Shown: positions 1-10,086, numbered from the stretch's first letter. The stretch: 64,000 nt of DNA from Aquisalinus flavus (GCF_022559625.1 NZ_CP042288.1:2304155-2368154), one strand, 5' to 3'. The notes: generated by a model from the sequence alone, not told the origin. Made by a program: numbers and translations.

Positions 1-1940
1 ATCTCGGTATCGTATTCACCGGGCGCACGTCCGCGAAGGTCCGGGCCATCCGGTATGGCAACAGGCACGATCCGGGCATCTGGCGATTGGGCGAATGTCA
101 TACCATGCCAACGGCCGGTTATACTGAGATGGGAGTGAACCGCCAGCGGATGGTCCATCTGTGTACCAAGCGTATAATCCGGCGTCACATAGGTGCTTTT
201 CAGGAACCGCGCATCCGTGTCGGTGAGCATAGCCCTTTCAGCGCCCAGCGGCCTTGGCAACTCATTCACTTCCTCGCCAATGCCGCGGGCCTTGTAGGTG
301 AAGTCGCCGAGCCCTTCGCGATCGAGGATCATGCCCCAGACGACCGGCGGCAATTCGTAATCATTGACCAGACCCCAATACCACCAGGTTCCGGGATTTC
401 CGGGCCCACCCAGAAGAAAGCTCACCAGGTCGGCCGTCCCCTTGTCATCCGGGCCGCCTACCTTGCCGTGGTGGCGCGTCTTGGGTCCGCCCCTGATGCC
501 GGATATCGAGACCTGCGCCCAGTCCGCCCAGAACAAGGTCACGAAATCCCCGACCCTCTCTTTCAGCTCATCGTCGCCGGAGTGTTGATAGATCAGGTCG
601 ACGAAGCCCATCGTATGCTTTGTATAGCCCGGTGAGCCATACTCAAGGAAGAAGCCTCGCTCGGCGCGTTCGCGGAAATATTCATTGAAGTAAGCGACCC
701 ACGCATCATAGTGGTCAGCTGCAGTATAGTCCTGCCCATCCGACAGATCCGCTCTGCCACCACCTTTGCGTTCCTTGAAGTCGATACCGGGCCCGTAATA
801 CCCGGCGTGACCGTAATGATAGCCGCCACCATAACCATAATTCGGCAGTACACGGTCCTTGTAGGCGGGTTCGTTCATGAAAATCCTCGACGCCACAAGG
901 CTGCTGGCCTTGGCGTTGAGGTCGTGATTTTCACTACCATCCATCCACCACGTGCTCTTGCGGGTCAGGGCAATGTCGTTCTTGGTGATCGTTCTTTCCC
1001 AAAGGGTTTCGAGCAGCAGCGCTTCGGCTTCCGGTGTAAGTCGGCCCGGATACTTGCCGGCCCTGGACGAGAACATGTAGTAGAAACGAAGGTATAAGGG
1101 ATTGGCAGCGAGATCCCAGACCGTCAGGACCGAACTGTCCTTGAGCTCGTTGATCAGTATCTGGTTTGCCTCTTCGAGGTTCACTTCTGCCATCATCATG
1201 GCGAAGGCCTGTATTGCCGGTCGCGGGCGCGTTTCGTTCTCAAGAGAGATCTCGCCCTCCGGTACCTTCATCGCCTCTTGCCGGAAGGCATGCGCCGCCC
1301 GCGCTGCCCGGCTGTCGCTTGCCTCGGCCATCCTCTGACCGAGGGGCTTGTCGGTAATGCCGATCATAGTCTCGCCGGCAACGAAGGCAGCGCCATCGAG
1401 ATTGATTCTCGTCTTCGGCGAGACCGGCGCCGAAAATTCGACGCTCCGGACATCGCTCCAGTTGAACCCCTCCTGCGCCTCAAACTGCCCAAGAGGGACG
1501 GAGACTTTCTGCCAGTCGCCTGAAACAGGCGGCACGCTTGCCGATGCCTGGCGGCCGGACGCATCGACCAGAACCACCGTCCATGCATCACCGGAGGCAA
1601 GGTCGGTCGCCTTGAGCCAGACTTCCAGCGCCATATCATCAGCGAGTGACCAGGGCCGACCCCAAAGGCTGCTGACGAAGCCGAATCTGTCCGGCAGGCC
1701 GGCGTCAGCTGGTGAATAGTCAAGACTCAGATCTCCGACCACGTGATCGGCATGATCGAGGCTAACAGCGCTGTTTTCGAAAGAGGAGGCGAGCCGTTGC
1801 TCCAGCCCATGGGCGACTGTCTGGCCGGCGCTGGCCGTGCCGAACAGGCGCAGTTCCTCGTCCCAGAAATCAAGCGGCGCCTCTTGCGCAGCTGCGGATA
1901 GAGGCATGAAGGCGAGGCTCAGAAAAATTGACAAACGCAT
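1..1940 (-). CDS. Large secreted lyase-like enzyme, C-terminus cut off by window edge
   Basis: About 646 codons are visible; the gene runs off the left edge. The ATG at 1938-1940 follows a good GGAGG ribosome site, and the protein starts with a signal peptide (MRLSIFLSLAF...AAAQ). It is a paralogue of the 886-residue protein at 3763-6423 and follows it closely. An N-terminal beta-sandwich-like region of about 200 residues is followed by a helical region carrying the GSENHD motif, a Gly/Tyr-rich GYHYGHAGYYGPG stretch, GFFLE..GY and SGIRGGPKTRHH. A later stretch (YVTPDYTLGTQMDHP) is also shared. The conserved Asn-His, Tyr and Arg/His residues and the predicted helical toroid plus beta-sandwich layout suggest a polysaccharide lyase, but I do not recognise a named family with certainty. 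It is the last visible gene of the minus-strand receptor-lyase-sulfatase-lyase run. Confidence 0.72.
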   Translation of the reverse strand, partial: MRLSIFLSLAFMPLSAAAQEAPLDFWDEELRLFGTASAGQTVAHGLEQRLASSFENSAVSLDHADHVVGDLSLDYSPADAGLPDRFGFVSSLWGRPWSLADDMALEVWLKATDLASGDAWTVVLVDASGRQASASVPPVSGDWQKVSVPLGQFEAQEGFNWSDVRSVEFSAPVSPKTRINLDGAAFVAGETMIGITDKPLGQRMAEASDSRAARAAHAFRQEAMKVPEGEISLENETRPRPAIQAFAMMMAEVNLEEANQILINELKDSSVLTVWDLAANPLYLRFYYMFSSRAGKYPGRLTPEAEALLLETLWERTITKNDIALTRKSTWWMDGSENHDLNAKASSLVASRIFMNEPAYKDRVLPNYGYGGGYHYGHAGYYGPGIDFKERKGGGRADLSDGQDYTAADHYDAWVAYFNEYFRERAERGFFLEYGSPGYTKHTMGFVDLIYQHSGDDELKERVGDFVTLFWADWAQVSISGIRGGPKTRHHGKVGGPDDKGTADLVSFLLGGPGNPGTWWYWGLVNDYELPPVVWGMILDREGLGDFTYKARGIGEEVNELPRPLGAERAMLTDTDARFLKSTYVTPDYTLGTQMDHPLAVHSHLSITGRWHGMTFAQSPDARIVPVAIPDGPDLRGRAPGEYDTE

Positions 1941-2019
1941 GATTGTTCCTCCGTAAATTGTCGCCTGCTTCCTCTTTATACTGTGCAGTTACAACAGGCG
2001 TGTTTTTTGCTTGGGCGGC

Positions 2020-3651
2020 TTATTTCAGTCCGGCATCCCATCCCACGAATGTATAGGGCATCCGGTCGAACCGGGACCCGTCTCCCTCGACCCGCGGGTC
2101 TCCCGTTTCCGACAGATAAGTCATCAGCCGGTCTCTCAGATCTTCCTGCACGGATGCGTAGTCTTCCCGACCGGCGACATTCACCATCTGGTGCGGATCA
2201 ACTCTTAGGTCGTACAACTCTTCCATCGGTCGCTTGGCGAAGGCAATTTTGTAAAATTGAGCGTAGTCCGGCTCACCCCGGCTCTGCACGAGAAAAGCCT
2301 TTGTCGGACCGCCATCCATGTCATTGTGGGTGATGAACGTATCATTCTCCAGAAGCTCGACGCTTGGCGTATTGTTCTCTGTAAGATTATAGGGCGATCC
2401 ACCAGGCCACCGGTCCGGCTTGAAATTGACAATGTACAGAAAATCCTCGGTCTGGATGGCGCGCTGGGGATAAGGCAGGTTGCCCTCACGTGCTGTGGAG
2501 ACATGGCGCTCCCTGCCCGTCACGATCCACGATCGCGCAGACTCGATCCGGCCGCTTCCCTGCGAAAGCAGGATCGGCAGGAGCGAGCGGGCATTCATGA
2601 CAGCCGGGATATCGACGCCGCCAGCCTCCAGAAGCGTTGGTGCAAGATCCATCAAATCGACGAAATCGTCCACAACTCGCCCGGCTTCGACCTTGTCGCC
2701 CCAGCGGATGGCCAGAACTGTCCGTGTACCAAAATCATAGAGATTGGCTTTGCCATTGGTAAATCCCGGCGCACCATGATCGCCACTCACAATGACAATG
2801 GTGTTCTCCAGGTCGCCTGTCCGCTCGAGTTCCTCAAGCAGCACGCCCAGCATGGCGTCGAAGGCGTGGATCTCTCCAAAATAATCTGCGAGGTCCTCGC
2901 GAACCGCCGGAACGTCGGGTAGAAAAGGCGGCATATTGCCCTCGAGAGCATCCGGATCGATCCCCCAGAGCGTCTTTCCCGATCCCTTGATCCAGCTCCT
3001 GTGCGGATTACGGCCGCCGAACCAGTACAGCCAAGGCTCTCCACCTTCACGGTCAGCCATGAAATCCTGAAAATTCTCGCGCACCTGACCGAGCAATACA
3101 CTCTTGGCGTCGGCCATCGGGACGCCCGCGTCCATTGCACTGTAGACATATTGGGAGAACTCATCGAAGTCGCGCCCGGCTGCTTCATAGGCATGCTCGC
3201 GACCGCCGAACGGCGCATCCTTTGGCGTACCCGGGCTCCAGACTTTCGAAGTATAGCCAATGTGGTATCCGTCATCGCGCAGCAGCATCGGAAATGAGGG
3301 GTTGGTGTAGTCCCAGATTCCGTCCTGCACTGCGGCAAGCCCGGTCCGGTAAAAGGACTGTCCGGAGAACAAGGCACTACGGCTGGGTGTACATTGCGGC
3401 GAATTGACGAAGGCGTTCTTAAAGAGCACACCTTCTTCAGCGACACGGTTGAAGTTCGGCGTAGGAGCCATCGCGTTCCACGGTGTCAGTAATTCATCTG
3501 CATACGCGTCCGAATAAAACCCCCAGTCGTCAGCAAAGACGAAGAGAATGTTGGGGCGTTCTTCATCTTCGGCCGCCTGGGCGTATCCGGCAAACGTGAT
3601 GGCGCATGACAGGATGAGCCCAAGCAATATCTGCCTTGATCGTTCCGGCAT
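2020..3651 (-). CDS. Secreted S1-family sulfatase
   Basis: A 543-residue formylglycine-dependent sulfatase, predicted to remove sulfate esters from carbohydrate. The signal peptide ends near AGYAQA. The metal-binding ILFVFADDWG begins the catalytic domain, and CTPSR at residue 87 is the C-x-P-S-R signature whose Cys is converted to formylglycine. IVSGDHGAPGF later supplies the Asp-His metal ligands. The overall pattern resembles the heparan N-sulfatase-like part of family S1; the exact subfamily and the position of the cleaved sulfate cannot be read from the sequence. ATG at 3651 follows GGAGAG. The gene lies between two lyase-like paralogues on the same strand with gaps of about 80 to 110 bases, so it is probably co-transcribed and acts on the same glycan in the periplasm or at the cell surface. 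Confidence 0.9.
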   Translation of the reverse strand: MPERSRQILLGLILSCAITFAGYAQAAEDEERPNILFVFADDWGFYSDAYADELLTPWNAMAPTPNFNRVAEEGVLFKNAFVNSPQCTPSRSALFSGQSFYRTGLAAVQDGIWDYTNPSFPMLLRDDGYHIGYTSKVWSPGTPKDAPFGGREHAYEAAGRDFDEFSQYVYSAMDAGVPMADAKSVLLGQVRENFQDFMADREGGEPWLYWFGGRNPHRSWIKGSGKTLWGIDPDALEGNMPPFLPDVPAVREDLADYFGEIHAFDAMLGVLLEELERTGDLENTIVIVSGDHGAPGFTNGKANLYDFGTRTVLAIRWGDKVEAGRVVDDFVDLMDLAPTLLEAGGVDIPAVMNARSLLPILLSQGSGRIESARSWIVTGRERHVSTAREGNLPYPQRAIQTEDFLYIVNFKPDRWPGGSPYNLTENNTPSVELLENDTFITHNDMDGGPTKAFLVQSRGEPDYAQFYKIAFAKRPMEELYDLRVDPHQMVNVAGREDYASVQEDLRDRLMTYLSETGDPRVEGDGSRFDRMPYTFVGWDAGLK

Positions 3652-3762
3652 CAGGTCTCTCCTTCCTGTTTTTTGCGTCAGACCGGCGCACCTCTTGGAA
3701 GCATGTCCGATGCAGTTATGGTTTTCCGTACAGGGTCGCGCCGCGCGCCTGATGCTGCGTCC

Positions 3763-6423
3763 CTATTCGGTAAAGTCGATGACCAGCTCTTCGTCGGCGA
3801 AGCGCAGGGTCACGACACCGCTCTTGTAGACCGACTGGAAATGCGGGCTGTCGAAGGTCATCGGGTGGCTATAGTCGATATAGGTGCCGCCGACGGTCGG
3901 GATCTCGGGTGCGCCGGCATTGAAGACGATTTCCCGCCCTTCATTACCCGACGGCACATAGACCATGACATGGTAACCCGGCACGACCGTCTTGTGCAGC
4001 TCCAGCCGGTTGTCGAGCACGTCTTTCATGAACACATCGAGAGAGGCATAGTCATCAACAGTTCCAGCCTCGACAATCACCGGCGCGAACCGATCCTTCA
4101 GTTGCATGATCGTCCCGGCGTCATTCCAGCTATAGCTATCATTCAGAATCCGCACCGTAGGCGGATCATACGGCTTGTTGAAGTTGATCTGGTTGCCAAC
4201 ACCGGTAGAAGGTAGTGATCTTTCATAGTCCGCATCCCAGGTCACCGGTCGCACGGCCGCGTAGGTATTTCCCTTCCGGACGAAGACCCAGCCATCGCGC
4301 TCGACCTTCTTGTCCCAGTCATCGCCGAACCACACACCGATATCCTTGTCGTAGCGGCCTGCATCGGCGGGGAACCATTCCGGATGAACGGCATACCAGC
4401 GGCGGGATTGCTGCAGAACCAGCGTATTTTCATCATGGGCGGTGTGCAGCATGGTTTCCATGTCCCACTCTGCCGGTGGTCGGCCGACAGCATCCGGTTC
4501 GCTCGGCAAGCCAACCGGCACGATGCGGGCAAGCGGGGACTGGGCAACCGTCATCCCGTGCCAGCGGCCGGCAATGCTGAGATGGGAGTGCACCGCTGCC
4601 GGATGGTCCATCTGTGTACCGAGCGTATAGTCCGGTGTGACATAGGTGCTTCTCAGGAAGCGGGATTCCGTCTCGACCAGCAGGCTGCGTTCGTTACCGA
4701 GTGGCCTTGGCCAGACATTCTCCTCCTCCCCGACCCCCCTTGAAAGATAAGTGAACTCACCCATGCCTTCCCGGTCGAGGATCATCCGCCATAAAACAGG
4801 GGGCAGTTCATAGCCGTTCAGCAGGTTCCAGTAGTGCCACACCGAGGCATTGGCCGGTCCGCCAAGGTGAAAGCTGACGAGATCAGCCGTAGCCACATCG
4901 CCAGGCCCGCCTACATCACGATGGTGACGGGTTTTCGGCCCGCCACGAGTACCGGAAATGGAAGTCTGTGCCCAATCGGCCCAGTAGACGCTGTAGAATT
5001 TGTGCCAGAGTAATTGCAGCTCAGGGTCACCCGATTCCATCGCGGCGAGGTCGAGAAAGCCGAGAGAATGCTTGGCATAGCCGCGGGATGCATGTTCAAG
5101 GAAGAAGCCGCGCTTGCCGCGCTCGGTGATATATTCCCCGAAGAAATCGACCCAGGCCGCATATTGCTCTGCAGGCGTATAGTCTTTGCCATCGGACAGG
5201 TCAGCCCTGCCGCCGCCTTGCTTGTCGGCGAAGTCGCCACCGGGCCCGTAATAGCCGGCATGGCCATAGTGGTAACCGGCACCGAAGCCGAGATTGGGAT
5301 AGACCCTGTCACTATAGCCGTCCGCATCCTTGAAGATGGCGGAAGCACCGAGGCTCGAGCCCTTGGCCTGCAAATCGTGGTTCTCGCTGCCCTGCATCCA
5401 CCAGGTGCTTTGGCGGGTCAGCGCGATATCGTTCTCCACCTCGTTTCGTTCCCACAGCGTCTCCAGCAATAATGCTTCGACTTCCGGGCTCAGGCGGCCG
5501 GGATATTTGCCGGCCCCGGTCGAGAAGTAATTATAGAAACGAATATATATCGGCGTCTCAAAAAGGCTCCAGACCGTCAGTACAGAACTTTTCTCAAGCT
5601 CTTCTCGCAGGAACCGGTTGGCCGTCTCGAGATCCTCGCCGACCATCATCTTGGCAAAGGCTGTCGTCAGCTTGATCGGATTCGCGGCACCATTGTCGGA
5701 GTCCGGGAGGTCGCGCTCTGGAATTCGGGCCTGGCGCTGAAACCCGTCGGCGATCCGGATAGCGCGGCTTGCCTTCGCCTCCCGCATGCGTTGATCGAGG
5801 GACTTGTCCGTTATCCCGATGACGCCGCCCGGGGCCACAAACCGGACACCGTCCAGATAGACACGCGCATCTTCGCCAAGGGACGCACGAAACTCGACGG
5901 TGCGAACAGAATCCCAATCGAAGCCCTCGACCGGAGAGAATGCCGATCTCGGAACAGATATCTCGCTCCACTCTTTCGAGACACCACGAAGCTCGCCTTT
6001 TGCTACCCTGGCATTGGCGTCAACAAGCTGCACGGCCCAGCTCCCATCGACGCGACGGCCTTCAACCTTGACCCAGAGGGTGAGTGAGGCATCGGCAGGC
6101 AGGCTCCACTCCTCGCCCCATAATCCCGAAACGAATCCGAAGCGCTGCGGCATGTCCGCTGCTTTCGGCGAGTAGATGAGGGACAGATCACCGACCTTGT
6201 GATCCGAATGATCGAGGGAAACGATATTTGTCCTGAAAGTTGAACTGCGGCGATCGTCGAGATCGTGATCGACCCACTGGCCGTCCCTGTTCGCGGTCCC
6301 GAACAGACGGATTTCTTCCGCCCAGAAATCGAGAAGATTGTCATCAGCAGCGAAGGCGGCTTGCGGTGACAGAATAAAGATGATTGCGATACAGATTTTT
6401 TTCACGAGATAGGACCTCGGCAT
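3763..6423 (-). CDS. Large secreted lyase-like enzyme with N-terminal beta-sandwich
   Basis: An 886-residue exported protein (signal peptide through AAFA, about residue 25). Residues 30-200 look like a carbohydrate-binding beta-sandwich. Residues 210-600 are helix-rich and hold the motifs shared with three other proteins in this locus: SENH (Asn348, His349), GFFLE..GYA (Tyr449), SISGTRGGPKTRHH (from residue 488) and YVTPDYTLGTQMDHP. The last 250 residues are beta-rich and end in ELVIDFTE. An Asn/His/Tyr/Arg set on an alpha-toroid followed by a beta-sandwich is the usual plan of several uronate-specific polysaccharide lyases, so cleavage of a uronic-acid polysaccharide by beta-elimination is inferred. 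PL40-type ulvan lyases are one possible relative; I cannot confirm this. The ATG at 6423 has no clear ribosome site. A GTG at 6405, ten bases after GAGG and starting VKKICIAIIF, may be the true start. Confidence 0.72.
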   Translation of the reverse strand: MPRSYLVKKICIAIIFILSPQAAFAADDNLLDFWAEEIRLFGTANRDGQWVDHDLDDRRSSTFRTNIVSLDHSDHKVGDLSLIYSPKAADMPQRFGFVSGLWGEEWSLPADASLTLWVKVEGRRVDGSWAVQLVDANARVAKGELRGVSKEWSEISVPRSAFSPVEGFDWDSVRTVEFRASLGEDARVYLDGVRFVAPGGVIGITDKSLDQRMREAKASRAIRIADGFQRQARIPERDLPDSDNGAANPIKLTTAFAKMMVGEDLETANRFLREELEKSSVLTVWSLFETPIYIRFYNYFSTGAGKYPGRLSPEVEALLLETLWERNEVENDIALTRQSTWWMQGSENHDLQAKGSSLGASAIFKDADGYSDRVYPNLGFGAGYHYGHAGYYGPGGDFADKQGGGRADLSDGKDYTPAEQYAAWVDFFGEYITERGKRGFFLEHASRGYAKHSLGFLDLAAMESGDPELQLLWHKFYSVYWADWAQTSISGTRGGPKTRHHRDVGGPGDVATADLVSFHLGGPANASVWHYWNLLNGYELPPVLWRMILDREGMGEFTYLSRGVGEEENVWPRPLGNERSLLVETESRFLRSTYVTPDYTLGTQMDHPAAVHSHLSIAGRWHGMTVAQSPLARIVPVGLPSEPDAVGRPPAEWDMETMLHTAHDENTLVLQQSRRWYAVHPEWFPADAGRYDKDIGVWFGDDWDKKVERDGWVFVRKGNTYAAVRPVTWDADYERSLPSTGVGNQINFNKPYDPPTVRILNDSYSWNDAGTIMQLKDRFAPVIVEAGTVDDYASLDVFMKDVLDNRLELHKTVVPGYHVMVYVPSGNEGREIVFNAGAPEIPTVGGTYIDYSHPMTFDSPHFQSVYKSGVVTLRFADEELVIDFTE

Positions 6424-6507
6424 GAGATTTCACGTAAGCCGGGCGACGAACCCTGCAGGATGACCATGCATGAAATCGAGATCGTCTGTCGGGCTTCTCG
6501 CCAAATG

Positions 6508-6538
6508 AAAAAAGGGGCTGGCGCAGAACGCCAGCCCC
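6508..6538 (-). terminator. Intrinsic terminator after the TonB-dependent receptor
   Basis: Read on the minus strand, a perfect 10-bp GC-rich stem (GGGGCTGGCG / CGCCAGCCCC) with a 5-base loop is followed directly by six T. It lies 15 bases beyond the receptor stop and 85 bases before the next gene of the same strand. It would end most receptor transcripts and lower expression of the downstream enzymes. Confidence 0.85.
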
Positions 6539-6553
6539 GAAGGCAAGGGAAGG

Positions 6554-9550
6554 CTAGAACTTGTAGGTGCCGTTGATGGCAAAAGTACGCCCGTCGAAGG
6601 CAGTTTGACGAACCATCATCTCGTTCTGGGACTGGTACTCTTCATACTGGACCTCAAGGATGTTGAAAGCCCGGAAATCCACGGCGAACTGATCCGTCAC
6701 ATCGTACCGCGTGATGAAGTCCAGCTGGCCGCGCGGCTTGACCTGGCGGTCTTCGGCGCCGGTGATGCTCAAACCACCTTGCAGGAAGTACTCAGAACGC
6801 CAGTTATAGGCCAGACGTGCGCTGAAGCGATCATTCTCCCAGTAGCCCGCGATGTTATAGGACTCATCGGAAATCCGCGGGATGCTCGCCGGATCGCCAT
6901 TCTGGTCCTCACCGCTGACGTCCAGGAATGCCGCGCTGGCCTGAACACCAAACCCGGCAAGGAACGGGTTCTCGAGGAAATCGAGGTTCTGCTGAACGGC
7001 AACTTCGATACCGTCGATGGTGATCGTCGTATCGAAGTTGAAGGTTTCCTCGATCCGGATCTCGCGCCCGTCTGCATCGATACGGCACTCCACGATGCCG
7101 CCACCGAGGTCGACTTCCGACAGCGTGCCGAAGCCCAGGCCGGCACCGTCCTCCGGACAGATAAGGCGTTGATCGATGAAGGAGTTCACGTCCTTGCGAT
7201 ACATCGCGAGGGATACGAGGCTGCCCGTGCGATTATACCATTCAAGCGACAGGTCGTAGTTGTCCGACGTATATGCTTCGACCTCTGTTCCAGGAAGGGT
7301 GACATTCACGCGACCGAGCGTATCTTCCGTACCTGGCTCAATCTCCTCGATTGCAAGAGATGGAGTAAATCCAGCCGGGTTTGGCCGATTCATGGCCTGG
7401 GAGTAACCAAGGCGCAGATAGAGGTTCTCGAGCAGCTCGATCGACAGGTTTGCCGCCGGCAGAGTGTTGGAATAGGAATTTTCTGCGGTGGACGGCACCA
7501 CTTCTCCATTGACCGTCCCGAAGCCTTCGCCCTTCAGATCGGTTTCGACATAGCGTACACCGACATTACCGCCAATATCAAAGGCACCGACCGTCGCCTC
7601 GAAATTCGCGAGAGCATAGATGGCACTGATCGTCGTGTCCGTCGTAGCCCGCTCGTTTGCCCGCAGGATGTTTCCGTTGTTATCCTGACGATAAATAAAG
7701 CCGTTGAGCGGAGAGGTGGGGTAGTTGTTGGGATTTACCACACCATTGGCAAGCAGCACGTCCCGGGTGGCGCTCTGATCGAGGAACTCCCATTCGCCAG
7801 TCATGAGGGCACCGGGCGCCTCACCGCCGAAGAAGTCACCCTCTCCAGGGCCGGGACGGAAGAGATCGTTGCTGACCCCTTCGACATTCAGGCCGGCGAT
7901 GGAATGCAGGTAGATCCATGATTCCACGGACTGCTCATTGTAGCGGCCACCGACCTTGACACTTTTCAGCAGGCCGAGATCGAGCTCTCGCTCTGCATTG
8001 AAGTTGATCGCATTATCGCTACGGTCGCGGAAGACCTCGTTGCCGGCCGAGAAGAAGCGCTGACGTGCCACACCATTGGGATCGTTGACCTGAACAAAGT
8101 TCGCCGTGGGGTTGTCTGTATTGGGATAGGTCAGATCAAGATTGGTTCCAAGTGTCGTCACTGCGGGGTCGAATTCGAGCGTAAACAGATAGTCGTCACT
8201 GTTGCCGGAGCCGGAATTGACGGAGCCGAACGTGCCATTGGTATTTTCATGACCATTGGCCGAATGGGACAAATATTGCGCCTGGAAGTTGCCGCCAACC
8301 CGTGCAAATTCAGCTTCAGAGAAAGCGATCGACGCATCAAAAAACCATTTGTCGAGCTCGTATTCGGCGGTCAGGAAAAGACCTTGGGCATCCTGTTTCA
8401 GCGTGTCGCCGCGCGTGCTTTGGGAATAGGTGATATCCTGGTAATCGTAACCGGGAACGACCCATACCGTGTTGCCATTTGCGTCTTCGTACCCGGCGAA
8501 GGGATCGGACGTCGGCGTGATGCTGGTGGTGATGCCGTTGGCGCCAGCCAGAATCCATTGCGCGTCAAGATCGAGCTCACGATTTGTGTAGAGAATGTCG
8601 GCACCGAGCTTGAGTTCCGGAGTAGCCTGGAATTCAGCACCGCCGACAAAAGATGTCCGGAAGCCTTCACGCGATTCGGAGTATTGCCGGAACGCGGCGG
8701 GATAAAGCACGGTCTCATCCTCGGCGATGCCGTTCGCTGCTTTCCAGTCCTCGAACGTGCCACCTTCGGGATCGAAGAAGCCGCCACGGTTTCTTGTTCC
8801 GTCGGTCCGCAGGACCTGATAAGTCGTGAAGTTAAAGGCATCCCGGCGGAAAGACTCTTCCTCATGCGAGAGCTTGAAAGTAACAGCCAGTTTGTCTTCG
8901 ATCAGATGCTTTGTGCCCGTCACGAAGATGTTGGGCAGGAAATCCTCCGGCAGATCCTCATACTGAACACCCGCCCGCACGACCAGCTGGCCATCCGGCT
9001 TGGACAGCGCATCGGCAATCTTCTCGTCGACCGTACCGGCGATACCGCCCTCGACAAGGTCGGCGCGATTGGTCTTGTTGACGAAGACACCGTCAAAGAC
9101 CTGGCCGCCAAACGCGCCGAAAGAGTTCGGCACGCCTTCGGCTGGCGTCACGCTGCCCGAAGGCGATGCAAAACCCTGGCCGTCGGCAGTCACATTCGTG
9201 AAAGATCCGGGCAGACCGCGCAGGCTGATCTCGCCATAACGGAACTGACCGTCATCGTTTTCCCGGTTGACCTGTACGCCAGGAATGACCTGCAGCGCTT
9301 CTGCGAGGTCCAGCGCCGGCAAGGTGCCCAAATCGTCGGCCGAGATTGCCTCGCCGATGATATCGGCGTCGCGCTTGGTGCGCAGCGCCTCGCCGAGAGC
9401 GCCGCGAATACCTCTGACGACGATGACGTCATCGCCCTCGGCTTGAGTGTCATCGGAAGTAGCCGTGTCCTGCGCAAACGCGCTGCCAGCCATCAGGGTG
9501 ATCACCGCTGCCGCGCTTACGGACGTAAAAAGGTTTTGATCGAATTTCAT
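6554..9550 (-). CDS. TonB-dependent outer-membrane receptor for oligosaccharide uptake
   Basis: A 998-residue outer-membrane transporter. The signal peptide ends at GSAFA. A TonB-box-like segment (DDVIVVRGIRG) is followed by the plug domain (DLAEALQVIPGVQVNREN...ISLRGLPGSFTNV) and a long 22-strand-type barrel finishing in the typical aromatic end GTYKF. Length and plug style match the large carbohydrate-linked receptors of Caulobacterales and Sphingomonadales. There is no SusD partner, as expected outside Bacteroidetes. Start at 9550 is chosen because GAGGAGG lies just upstream; the longer reading frame to 9568 would need a TTG start. It heads the minus-strand lyase and sulfatase genes and has its own terminator. 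Five copies of the locus decamer repeat and an inverted repeat lie in the upstream region. The substrate is presumably sulfated uronate-rhamnose oligosaccharides, inferred from its neighbours. Confidence 0.93.
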   Translation of the reverse strand: MKFDQNLFTSVSAAAVITLMAGSAFAQDTATSDDTQAEGDDVIVVRGIRGALGEALRTKRDADIIGEAISADDLGTLPALDLAEALQVIPGVQVNRENDDGQFRYGEISLRGLPGSFTNVTADGQGFASPSGSVTPAEGVPNSFGAFGGQVFDGVFVNKTNRADLVEGGIAGTVDEKIADALSKPDGQLVVRAGVQYEDLPEDFLPNIFVTGTKHLIEDKLAVTFKLSHEEESFRRDAFNFTTYQVLRTDGTRNRGGFFDPEGGTFEDWKAANGIAEDETVLYPAAFRQYSESREGFRTSFVGGAEFQATPELKLGADILYTNRELDLDAQWILAGANGITTSITPTSDPFAGYEDANGNTVWVVPGYDYQDITYSQSTRGDTLKQDAQGLFLTAEYELDKWFFDASIAFSEAEFARVGGNFQAQYLSHSANGHENTNGTFGSVNSGSGNSDDYLFTLEFDPAVTTLGTNLDLTYPNTDNPTANFVQVNDPNGVARQRFFSAGNEVFRDRSDNAINFNAERELDLGLLKSVKVGGRYNEQSVESWIYLHSIAGLNVEGVSNDLFRPGPGEGDFFGGEAPGALMTGEWEFLDQSATRDVLLANGVVNPNNYPTSPLNGFIYRQDNNGNILRANERATTDTTISAIYALANFEATVGAFDIGGNVGVRYVETDLKGEGFGTVNGEVVPSTAENSYSNTLPAANLSIELLENLYLRLGYSQAMNRPNPAGFTPSLAIEEIEPGTEDTLGRVNVTLPGTEVEAYTSDNYDLSLEWYNRTGSLVSLAMYRKDVNSFIDQRLICPEDGAGLGFGTLSEVDLGGGIVECRIDADGREIRIEETFNFDTTITIDGIEVAVQQNLDFLENPFLAGFGVQASAAFLDVSGEDQNGDPASIPRISDESYNIAGYWENDRFSARLAYNWRSEYFLQGGLSITGAEDRQVKPRGQLDFITRYDVTDQFAVDFRAFNILEVQYEEYQSQNEMMVRQTAFDGRTFAINGTYKF

Positions 9551-9624
9551 TGTTTCCTCCTCTGCCAATCAGCGATGGACTGGCCCCTGTCACACGCACT
9601 GCCCTATTACAGCGCGATATCGGT

Positions 9625-9648
9625 CCGTTCATTTTTGTTATCGAACGG
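9625..9648. promoter_or_regulatory. Inverted repeat upstream of the receptor gene
   Basis: CCGTTC and GAACGG flank 12 bases that include CATTTTTGTT, a copy of the locus decamer. The site is about 75 bases upstream of the receptor ATG, where an operator or the mRNA leader would lie. The role is inferred from position and symmetry. Confidence 0.4.
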
Positions 9649-9728
9649 TTTTTTTGAAGATGGAACAATATCCGCTCAATTGTCAATCAACAATCGTCAC
9701 AAAGCGATGGCAATAAGCCAATTATGAT

Positions 9729-9781
9729 CATTTATGAACAGCAATATCAGTCATTATTGATCATTACTGGCCATAAGCGAT
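9729..9781. promoter_or_regulatory. Decamer direct-repeat array, probable operator for the receptor gene
   Basis: Three consecutive 10-bp units, CATTATTGAT, CATTACTGGC and CATAAGCGAT, start at 9752, 9762 and 9772; another unit, CATTTATGAA, starts at 9729. The same decamer at the same spacing occurs before the rhamnose operon, the symporter, the dhuI/yesU-like pair and the beta-trefoil gene. Direct repeats at near-helical spacing are typical of DeoR-family repressors, and a DeoR gene lies just beyond at 10087. The rest of the 536-base gap 9551-10086 holds no convincing gene. Confidence 0.55.
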
Positions 9782-10086
9782 CTGGCGAGCATCCCGGAGA
9801 TCGCAAGAGATTCGCCTTAAGGCATTGGCGTAAAAGGTGTTTTTTATAAGCACCGGAAAGTCTGAATTTGATCGTCGAAATCGGGCGGCCTGATTTTCCA
9901 GTCAGTCAGTGTCTTCGAAATGACACACTCATGAAGAAATCTGCACCCTGACAGTATCGAGCTGCACCGCAACACTCCGATAGTGATCCGTGGAGATAGC
10001 GCTAACACGGCGCCGGGAACCGAAAACCAACGCAGGACTATCGATTTTCGAGGGAACCGAAACCTCATTGGCGAAGATGCGCCGTC

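Noticed and set aside
8249..9727. 492-codon open frame on the plus strand over the receptor start
   Set aside because: Shadow of the TonB-dependent receptor gene; it would also run through the receptor promoter region.
9844..10068. 74-codon frame between the receptor and DeoR genes
   Set aside because: No good ribosome site and no family; the Cys/Arg-rich composition is typical of random translation.
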